From positions 1 through 30,111 of the forward strand of contig JBFWNY010000040.1 of NCBI GenBank assembly GCA_050250815.1: a stretch of 30,111 nucleotides of DNA, read 5' to 3'. The translations under genes and the position numbers were made by a program. The stretch comes from JAEUMD01 sp050250815 (GTDB lineage Bacteria > Pseudomonadota > Alphaproteobacteria > Rhizobiales > Hyphomicrobiaceae). Below are positions 24,466 through 30,111 of the stretch, piece by piece. The notes beneath the pieces were generated by a model, which was not told the DNA's origin, did not search any database, and worked only from the letters and a program-made list of their open reading frames with translations. Position 1 is the first letter of the stretch; each line of letters starts with the position of its first letter.

Positions 24466-24505
24466 GCCTGCGCGCCATCTTTCGGGGGGAAGGTCGCGCG
24501 CAGGC
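24466..24505. terminator. Strong hairpin between two convergent genes, probable shared terminator
   Basis: GCCTGCGCGC (24466-24475) and GCGCGCAGGC (24496-24505) form a perfect ten-pair stem around a 20-base loop that can pair further inside (CTTTC with GGAAG). It lies 18 bases after the universal stress stop and 33 bases beyond the stop of the opposite gene. There is no long T run on either side, so it may stop transcription weakly or protect RNA ends rather than act as a classical rho-independent terminator. Confidence 0.55.
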
Positions 24506-24538
24506 CCTCTCGTTCATCGGACACCGACGACGGCAGGC

Positions 24539-24787
24539 TCAGTGCAGTGTGCGTCCCATGGCACCCAGGCCAGCCTTCGTGATGTGCCAGGCGCCGTCGT
24601 GCTGGACGGCGAAGCCGCGTGCCGCAAGGCCATGCGCATAGGCCAGAACCAACGGAGGGAAGAAAGAGATCGGACGCGCCATCAGCAGCTCAAGCACTGC
24701 GGCTTCGTTCTGGTCGAGAAGGGCGTAATCAGCCGCGCTCTGCGCGATCTCGCGCGACAGCATTGCGGCGTTCCCATGTCCCGGCAT
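24539..24787 (-). CDS. Hypothetical small protein, possible winged-helix-like
   Basis: About 82 residues from ATG 24787; ATG 24805 would add six and the frame is open further. I do not recognise it. The sequence reads as regular helices (LSREIAQSAADYALLDQNEAAVLELLM, PPLVLAYAHGLAARGFA) ending in VQHDGAWHITKAGLGAMGRTL. That ending, a short strand with W and then TKAGL, is reminiscent of the wing and last helix of small winged-helix proteins, which is only a resemblance. A TGGGGTG upstream is a weak ribosome site. The upstream region on this strand is not clearly coding. Confidence 0.5.
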   Translation of the reverse strand: MPGHGNAAMLSREIAQSAADYALLDQNEAAVLELLMARPISFFPPLVLAYAHGLAARGFAVQHDGAWHITKAGLGAMGRTLH

Positions 24788-25326
24788 AGCAGGCACCCCA
24801 TACATCAGGTCAGACACGACTCGAGCGACAATAGCCACCAGAACCGCACAAACGATTCTGTCGCGGCGCGCGCGGCCACCCTCTGGCAGGCCGTGACACG
24901 CCACTGGAACGAAACGCTACGAACGCTACGATTACGCGATCGCGACCTAACTCAAGGCCCGCGACATGCCCGTCGAACCGACGGACCACTTGATACTGCG
25001 ACCTTGCTCAGTTGTGCCGGTCGCGAGGCTTATTGGGCCAGCGCAGAGCCATGGTGGTCTAGTGAAGCGGGAGCACAATTCTGCGGATAATGTCATGCAG
25101 CGGGCGGGAAGATCCGAGATTTCTTGAAGTTCTACAATGTCCTAGATCAGCTTTTGTCAGACGACATTTCCGGTGGAAAACTTGAAGATGAGGCACACAC
25201 GGCGTCAACCGATTCGCGCAGGGCGTGCAGACTTGGGCCAAACCGCAATTTGCGGCTGAGCACCAACCGATCATCGAGGTCTTTCAGTCCACCATTCGTG
25301 TCGCGGCCCGCAGGAGGATGGCAAAC
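24788..25326. other. 539-base gap without a convincing gene
   Basis: Open frames here are Arg/Ser/Cys-rich and lack ribosome sites, so none is called. The gap holds a tandem copy of ACGCTACGA (24914-24922 and 24923-24931) and a short hairpin CCGCAA-T-TTGCGG (25243-25255). It separates a minus-strand small gene from the plus-strand methyltransferase and must contain promoters for one or both, but I could not pick one with confidence. It may be decayed coding sequence. Confidence 0.5.
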
Positions 25327-25998
25327 GTGGGCGTCTCCCAATCGGACGGTCGGCATGGCGGTGGCACCGGCCAGGACGTTCTGGCGCGACTCTCAATCGA
25401 CATCCGTTCGCTGCCCCAAGCGGCGCGGCACGCGGCCGAGTGGCCCGGTGTGCTGGAGGCCATCGGTTCGATTCCCCGTGCCAATTTCTGCCCGCCGGAA
25501 GTTGCGCCACGTGCCGCCGACGACATTCCTCTGCCTATCGGCTTCGGCCAGACTATCTCTCAACCTCTCATCGTTGCGGTGATGACGGGATTGCTGCAGC
25601 CGACGTCGTCGAAGCGCATCCTGGAAATCGGCACCGGCTCGGGATATCAGGCTGCCGTCCTGTCGAGGCTGGTGAACCACATCGATACCGTCGAGATCAT
25701 TCCGGAACTGGCCGCCGGCGCCCGCAGAGCCATCGACGCACTCGGCATCGGCAATGTCGCGGTACATGTGGGGGACGGTCGCGCCGGCTGGCCCGCGGGC
25801 GCGCCGTATGACGGGATCATCGTCACGGCTTGCGCCACCCAGCTGCCCCAGGCGCTCCTGAGCCAGCTCGGCGAAGGCGGTCGACTTGTTATTCCGGTTG
25901 GTCGACGAGACCAGCGGCTGAAGCTCCTTGTTCGGCATTCAGACGGGCGGATCGACGACCACGACATCCTGGCCGTTCGTTTCGTCCCCTTTGTCTGA
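25327..25998 (+). CDS. Protein-L-isoaspartate O-methyltransferase family protein
   Basis: SAM-dependent methyltransferase of the Pcm type, which starts repair of isoaspartyl residues in damaged proteins. In the 223-residue product the family pieces are IPRANFCPPEVAPRAADDIPLPIGFGQTISQP (49-80, split across the first motif), LEIGTGSGYQAAVLSRL (99-115, SAM motif I), VEIIPELAAGARRAIDALG, VHVGDGRAGWP (147-156) and APYDGIIVTACA, then GGRLVIPVG. GTG 25327 is preferred: AGGAGG ends nine bases before it, whereas the in-frame ATG 25318 touches that ribosome site. Family members vary in activity, so pcm is not asserted as the symbol. Confidence 0.88.
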   Translation: MGVSQSDGRHGGGTGQDVLARLSIDIRSLPQAARHAAEWPGVLEAIGSIPRANFCPPEVAPRAADDIPLPIGFGQTISQPLIVAVMTGLLQPTSSKRILEIGTGSGYQAAVLSRLVNHIDTVEIIPELAAGARRAIDALGIGNVAVHVGDGRAGWPAGAPYDGIIVTACATQLPQALLSQLGEGGRLVIPVGRRDQRLKLLVRHSDGRIDDHDILAVRFVPFV

Positions 25999-26081
25999 CC
26001 GGCCCTTTGAGTTGAGGGGCACGCGTGCCGCCTGGTTCGCGCTGTGCGCCAATGTCGCAGGCGCCCGGTGAGCCGAGCAAT

Positions 26082-26119
26082 CGTTGCAACACCGAGCAGT
26101 TGTTGCAGGTGTTGCAACG
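26082..26119. promoter_or_regulatory. 12-base perfect inverted repeat with TTGCA motifs upstream of the sulfur-globule-like gene
   Basis: CGTTGCAACACC (26082-26093) and GGTGTTGCAACG (26108-26119) are perfect inverted arms with 14 bases between, the spacer itself holding TTGTTGCA. Further TTGCA copies follow at about 26121 and in CGTTGCAGCGTTGCACG near 26188-26204. The 394-base gap 25999-26392 is AT-richer than its surroundings and has no gene. The repeat may be an operator for a dimeric regulator or an RNA hairpin ending the methyltransferase transcript; no T run follows, which favours an operator. Confidence 0.5.
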
Positions 26120-26392
26120 GTTGCATAGCCAGATTTTTCGGAAATCATCCTGTTTACAGCATGTTAACGCGCTACCGCGTGGACGTACGTTGCAGCGTTG
26201 CACGAAAGCCTGCAAACGAAGGTTGTTGATTTCATTGTTATATTCGTGAATTCGAATGTTGGCATGCGCCTTGCGAAGCTTATTGGCATCGGCGCCGGCC
26301 AATCGCCCTCACCCCAGGCCGACGCAGATTATCGGGCAGGAAAAGCTATCGAGCGCGATGCCCATTCGCGCGCAAACTCAAGGAGCAGGACC

Positions 26393-26794
26393 ATGAAGGC
26401 TATCAAGTTCTCCGCACTCGCAGCGGCTCTCGCCATCGGCATCGCCGCCCTTCCCGCGACCGACGCCAAGGCCTGGGGCTGGGGCCCCTGGAACGACAGC
26501 GGCTGGGGCAACGGCTGGGGCGACGGCTCGGGCTCGGGCAACTTCGCCATGAACTTCGGCGGCAACATGAACGGCCGCGGCAACGGCTTCGGCAATGGCT
26601 ATGGCTACCCGGGCTACGGCTACGCCCCCTACGGCTACGCTCCTTACGGCTACGCCCCGGCTCCCTACGGCTACGCCCCGGCTCCCTATGGCTACGGCTA
26701 TGGCCCCTACGGCGCCCCGGCTCCTGTCGGCCCGCAGGCCAAGGCTCAGCCGCCGGTCCAGCCGGCTGCTCCGGCTGCCAAGCCCGCCAACTGA
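26393..26794 (+). CDS. Sulfur-globule-family-like exported Gly/Tyr-rich protein
   Basis: A 133-residue protein. The signal peptide is MKAIKFSALAAALAIGIAAL with cleavage near AKA-WGWG. The mature part starts GWGPWNDSGWGNGWGDGSG, then NFAMNFGGNMNGRGNGFGNG, and continues with GYGYPGYGYAPYGYAP and further YGYAP/APYGY units. A Pro/Ala/Gln tail ends PAAKPAN. The order W-G block, FNMNxxGN/RGNGxGxGxG block, then GY/PYG repeats is that of sulfur globule envelope proteins of sulfur-oxidising bacteria, and of homologues in rhizobia with no known sulfur globules. AAGGAG lies seven bases before ATG 26393. A terminator follows at 26854. Whether it coats sulfur or has another surface role cannot be told. 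Confidence 0.8.
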   Translation: MKAIKFSALAAALAIGIAALPATDAKAWGWGPWNDSGWGNGWGDGSGSGNFAMNFGGNMNGRGNGFGNGYGYPGYGYAPYGYAPYGYAPAPYGYAPAPYGYGYGPYGAPAPVGPQAKAQPPVQPAAPAAKPAN

Positions 26795-26853
26795 TCTACT
26801 TCGCTAGCAAGACGGTCGCTGGCTTCCACCTCCGGGCCAGCGGCCCCATACTC

Positions 26854-26886
26854 GAACGCCCGCCCTCACCAGCGGGCGTTCTTTTT
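26854..26886 (+). terminator. Rho-independent terminator after the sulfur-globule-like gene
   Basis: GAACGCCCGC (26854-26863) and GCGGGCGTTC (26872-26881) form a perfect ten-pair stem with an eight-base loop. The T run TTTTT (26882-26886) follows at once. It lies 59 bases after the stop, and the stem core resembles that of the terminator at 16310-16340. Confidence 0.92.
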
Positions 26887-26980
26887 GAGACCTTGCGTTG
26901 ATCCCGCCGAGTTTGGACCTGCCCTTTCCGGCAACGGCCCACTTCACCCTTTCACAATAAAATCAGCGTATGCAGACGAA

Positions 26981-27624
26981 ATGTCCGATGCGCTTTCTGG
27001 TTCTCAAGGGTTTGGCCGCCGTGGCATGTCGCGCGGTGGTCGGCCAGCCGCCGTACCAGCCGGATTCCAGCCGAGGCAATCCGCACCAAATCCAGAAAAT
27101 TTCCGCTATGCCTCCGAAGCGCGCGAAGCGGTCGGCGCTCATGCGAAAGCTGAGGCCAACGCAGAGCGCTTCGTCGCCAAATTCAGGAAGGTGACGGTGT
27201 GGGTTGCGGCCGCCTCTTCTTGGGCGGCGTTTCGGCCCTGCCGGAATTCTGGGCGCCACCCGATCCCCATGCCCCTAAGATCGTTTCGCTTACCCCTTAC
27301 GATTGGGAGCTGTTCCTGGCCGCGACGATCGGATTGACCATCATCGGCGCCCTGTTTCTCGTAAAGGGCTTGCTTGGTGGGCGCGCCCTCGTCATGACCG
27401 ACAGTCACGTGGCGATTTTCACGATTGTCGGCACCAAGAAGATCCGCTGGGAAGATCTCTCCAAGGTCACGCTCTCAGCAAATGATACCTTTGGAAAGGA
27501 ACTCCAGTTCTACAAGAACCGGAGGGGTTGGGGGGTAAGCTACGTCCCGTTCTACGTGGCCGTCACCGATCAGTCCGTCGACGACGTCATGGCAGCGATC
27601 CGCTATTTCCGTCCGGATCTCTGA
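26981..27624 (+). pseudogene. Membrane protein gene interrupted by an apparent one-base frameshift (two helices plus PH-like domain)
   Basis: Two overlapping frames join into one sensible protein if one C is restored at the CC at 27213-27214. The first frame from ATG 26981 gives about 77 residues, a polar N-terminus (NPENFRYASEAREAVGAHA) and KFRKVTVWVAA. The second frame gives LFLGGVSALPEFWAPPDPHA, a second helix (WELFLAATIGLTIIGALFLVK) and a beta-rich end (DSHVAIFTIVGTKKIRWEDL) that looks like a bacterial PH-type domain. The repaired protein would have about 214 residues and a good first membrane helix, VTVWVAAALFLGGVSALPEFW in two overlapping pieces. Alternatively the second frame alone starts at GTG 27199 with AGGAAG eight bases upstream. 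A sequencing error, a real mutation or two genes cannot be told apart here. Confidence 0.55.
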
Positions 27625-27656
27625 CAGCCAGGAAAGTCGCCGGGCAGGCAGGGCAT

Positions 27657-30095
27657 TTACGCGCGGTCTACGAAGCTGTCGACCACGCGCTTGCGGCCCG
27701 CCTTGTCGAAATCGATGGTCAGCTTGTTGCCGTCGACGCCGACAATCTGGCCGTACCCGAACTTAAGGTGGAACACCCGTTCGCCGATCTCGAACGCCGG
27801 GGCCACAGACGACGACGCCACCAGTTCTCCCTCTATGACCAGCGGCTGCCGCGACTTCTGCGCTCGCGCGTCCCTGTTCCAGTCGTCCGCAGTCCGCTTC
27901 TTGGCGCGCTGCCAGCCCGGCGTGTCGTAGGTGCCGGCAAAACCGCCGGCCGCCGGAGCCGATCGGTCGCCGCGATTGCCGGTCCGATCCATACGATCGA
28001 AACGGCTAGCCCCGAACGGATTGCCGTACAGCCGCCCGACATTCTGGTACGCCCCCCCGAAGGGCCCCTTGGCCTCGACCACCTCGACGTTCTCCTCGGG
28101 CAGTTCATCGACGAAGCGCGAGGGGATCGCCGATTGGTAGAGGCCGCGGTTGCGCCGGTTCTGCGCGAACGAGATGCGCGCGCGACGCTTGGCCCGCGTG
28201 ATGCCGACGTAAGCGAGACGCCGCTCCTCTTCCAGACCCGCCTGTCCACTCTCGTCGAGTGCGCGCTGGTGCGGAAACAAACCCTCCTCCCAACCGGGCA
28301 GGAATACGGTGTCGAATTCAAGCCCCTTGGCGGCATGCAGTGTCATCAGGCTGACGCGATCACCGTCATCGCCCTGGTCCGCGTCCATGACGAGGCTGAC
28401 ATGCTCGAGGAAACCCTCGAGCGAATCGAATTGGTCCATGAACCGCACAAGCTCTTTCAAGTTCTCGAGCCGCGACTGCGCCTGCGGGCTCTTGTCGGCC
28501 TGCCACATCGCTGTGTAGCCCGACTCGTCAAGGATCAGCTCGGCAAGCTCGGTGTGCCGCATGCCTGCGGCGCGCATCCGCCAGCGCTCGAAGCTCGCGA
28601 TGAGATCGGCCAGTGCCTTGCGCGCCTTGCCCGTCAGCTCCTCCGTCTCGACAATTTCGCGTGCGGCGGAAAACAGCGGCATCTCCCTGGCGCGCGCCAG
28701 CTCGCGGATGCGCTTCAGCGAGGTATCGCCCAATCCGCGCTTGGGCACGTTGGCGATGCGCTCGAACTTGAGATCGTTGGCTGCGTTGAGCGTAACGTCG
28801 AGATAGGCGATGGCATCCTTGATCTCGGCCCGCTCGTAGAAGCGTGGACCACCGATGACCCGATACGGCAGACCGAGCGTGACGAAGCGGTCTTCAAGCG
28901 AACGCATCTGGAAGGAGGCACGCACCAGCACGGCGATCTCGTTCAACGCGTGGCGCTGCCGCTGCAGCTGCTCGATGTCCTCGCCGACGACGCGCGCCTC
29001 CTCCTCGTCGTCCCAGACCCCGGTGACCGTGACTTTCTCGCCCGATTGTCCGTCGGTGAAGAGCGTCTTGCCCAGGCGGCCCTGGTTCTTGGCGATCAGG
29101 CCCGACGCCGCAGCCAGGATATGGCTCGTGGAACGATAATTCTGCTCCAAGCGGATAACAGTGGCGCCGGGGAAGTCCGCTTCGAAGCGCAGGATGTTGT
29201 CCACCTCGGCGCCGCGCCAGCCGTAGATCGACTGGTCGTCGTCGCCCACGCAGCAGATGTTGGGCGAGCCCTGGGCAAGCAGACGCAGCCACAGGTACTG
29301 GGCGACGTTGGTGTCCTGGTACTCGTCGACGAGAATGTAACGGAACCGGCGCTGGTACTCGGCGAGCACGTCGGGCCGCGTCCGGAAAAGACGCAGGCAT
29401 TCGAGCAGCAGATCACCGAAGTCGACCGCGTTGAGATCCTTGAGGCGCTGCTGGTAGGCGGCATAGAGCACGCCGCCCTTGCCTCCCGCGAACGCCTTTG
29501 CCTCGCCCGCGGGGACCTCAGCCGGCGTCAGCCCGCGGTTCTTCCAGCCGTCGATGTGACCCGCGAGCTGTCGCGCTGGCCAACGGTCCTTGTCGAGACC
29601 GGCGGCCTCGATCACCTGCTTCATGAGCCTCAACTGGTCGTCGGTATCGAGGATGGTGAAACCGGATTTGAGGCCGACGAGCTCTGCGTTTCGCCGCAGC
29701 ATCTTGACGCCGATCGAATGGAACGTGCCAAGCCATGGCATGCCCTCCACCGCACCGCCGACGAGGGCGCCGATGCGCTCCTTCATCTCGCGCGCCGCCT
29801 TGTTGGTGAACGTCACCGCCAGCACCTGACTGGGCCAGGCACGCCCGGTTGCCAGGATGTGGGCGATACGTGTGGTCAGCACCCGTGTCTTGCCAGTGCC
29901 CGCACCGGCCAGAACCAGCACTGGACCGTCCAACGCCTCGACAGCGGCGCGCTGCTGCGGGTTGAGACCTTCGATATAGGGCGGCGCCACGGGAGCACCG
30001 GCCGCCTGCAGCGCACGCTGGGAAATCGACGGACGTGGCGGCGCATCGGGCACGGGATCGTGTGCCGGGTCGTTGCGCGGCGGGAGAGGCGGCAT
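27657..30095 (-). CDS. uvrD: UvrD/PcrA-family superfamily 1 DNA helicase
   Basis: An ATP-dependent 3'-5' helicase for nucleotide excision and mismatch repair. The 812-residue product has Q-motif LNPQQRAA, Walker A AGAGTGKTR (63-71), VTFTNKAAREM, GTFHSIG, Walker B LVDEYQD (255-261), VGDDDQSIYGWRGA (283-296), LEQNYRS, VSLMTLHAAKGLEFD and AYVGITRAKRR. Its C-terminus has FEIGERVFHLKFGYGQIVGV, a Tudor-like domain shared with PcrA/UvrD that contacts RNA polymerase. A Pro-rich N-terminus of about 40 residues precedes the helicase core. ATG 30095 lies 16 bases from the window edge and no ribosome site is seen; the frame is still open, so the true start may be outside. It converges on the frameshifted gene, 32 bases between stops. 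Confidence 0.95.
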   Translation of the reverse strand: MPPLPPRNDPAHDPVPDAPPRPSISQRALQAAGAPVAPPYIEGLNPQQRAAVEALDGPVLVLAGAGTGKTRVLTTRIAHILATGRAWPSQVLAVTFTNKAAREMKERIGALVGGAVEGMPWLGTFHSIGVKMLRRNAELVGLKSGFTILDTDDQLRLMKQVIEAAGLDKDRWPARQLAGHIDGWKNRGLTPAEVPAGEAKAFAGGKGGVLYAAYQQRLKDLNAVDFGDLLLECLRLFRTRPDVLAEYQRRFRYILVDEYQDTNVAQYLWLRLLAQGSPNICCVGDDDQSIYGWRGAEVDNILRFEADFPGATVIRLEQNYRSTSHILAAASGLIAKNQGRLGKTLFTDGQSGEKVTVTGVWDDEEEARVVGEDIEQLQRQRHALNEIAVLVRASFQMRSLEDRFVTLGLPYRVIGGPRFYERAEIKDAIAYLDVTLNAANDLKFERIANVPKRGLGDTSLKRIRELARAREMPLFSAAREIVETEELTGKARKALADLIASFERWRMRAAGMRHTELAELILDESGYTAMWQADKSPQAQSRLENLKELVRFMDQFDSLEGFLEHVSLVMDADQGDDGDRVSLMTLHAAKGLEFDTVFLPGWEEGLFPHQRALDESGQAGLEEERRLAYVGITRAKRRARISFAQNRRNRGLYQSAIPSRFVDELPEENVEVVEAKGPFGGAYQNVGRLYGNPFGASRFDRMDRTGNRGDRSAPAAGGFAGTYDTPGWQRAKKRTADDWNRDARAQKSRQPLVIEGELVASSSVAPAFEIGERVFHLKFGYGQIVGVDGNKLTIDFDKAGRKRVVDSFVDRA

Positions 30096-30111
30096 CGAGG
30101 GCGCACCCAGC

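Noticed and set aside
24542..25090. 182-codon plus-strand frame opposite the small gene at 24539-24787
   Set aside because: Arg/His/Cys-rich and without a ribosome site; the minus-strand frame is more protein-like.
1..30111. CRISPR array, insertion sequence, prophage, tRNA or rRNA
   Set aside because: No regularly spaced repeats, transposase or integrase motifs, or cloverleaf sequences were seen apart from the tmRNA halves.

Overview
The window looks like chromosomal DNA from an alphaproteobacterium of the order Hyphomicrobiales (Rhizobiales). It is GC-rich, and the base content points the same way throughout apart from an AT-richer promoter region near 26.1-26.3 kb. The strongest taxonomic clue is a circularly permuted, two-piece tmRNA gene placed directly before an alphaproteobacterial-type sspB. 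Other clues are the hflK-hflC-DUF2065-degP cluster, the sspB/fumC/DUF4169/ribbon-helix-helix neighbourhood and the small exported Cys-rich proteins typical of this order. I cannot name a genus. No CRISPR array, tRNA, rRNA, insertion sequence or prophage was seen.

Layout. 1-716: the end of an unknown gene and a low-complexity hypothetical protein (+). 750-2534: psd-pssA (-), which make phosphatidylserine and decarboxylate it to phosphatidylethanolamine. 2592-6529: membrane and envelope protein quality control (-), hflK-hflC-DUF2065-degP, with a plausible promoter upstream of hflK. 6764-8426: thyA, a small unknown protein, then folA (-), which together make dTMP and recycle the folate consumed. 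8525-9313: a CPBP membrane protease (-). 9494-10267: a voltage-gated-type potassium channel with a zinc ribbon at its end (+). 10390-11569: the permuted ssrA and sspB (+), the RNA that tags stalled nascent chains and the adaptor that hands them to ClpXP. 11583-13496: a small unknown (-) and fumC (+).

13593-16653 is the most accessory-looking part. It holds a secreted caspase-like protein (+). A convergent secreted protein (-) shares a beta-rich domain with the caspase and ends in five Cys-pair modules. Beyond it lie two paralogous exported Cys-rich small proteins (-). 16852-17351 is a DUF4169/ribbon-helix-helix gene pair (+) whose end overlaps the end of a giant AsmA-family gene (-, 17332-21339). 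21581-23341 encodes a ClC-family protein with channel-like substitutions, followed by a tandem-domain universal stress protein (23608-24447). After a poorly coding stretch come a Pcm-like methyltransferase, a sulfur-globule-like Gly/Tyr-rich exported protein with an inverted-repeat region upstream, and a two-helix membrane protein apparently broken by a one-base frameshift. The window closes with uvrD/pcrA (-).

Starts were moved from the longest open frame to an internal codon wherever a Shine-Dalgarno sequence or the family's usual N-terminus supported it. All family names come from recognising motifs by eye; no database search was made.
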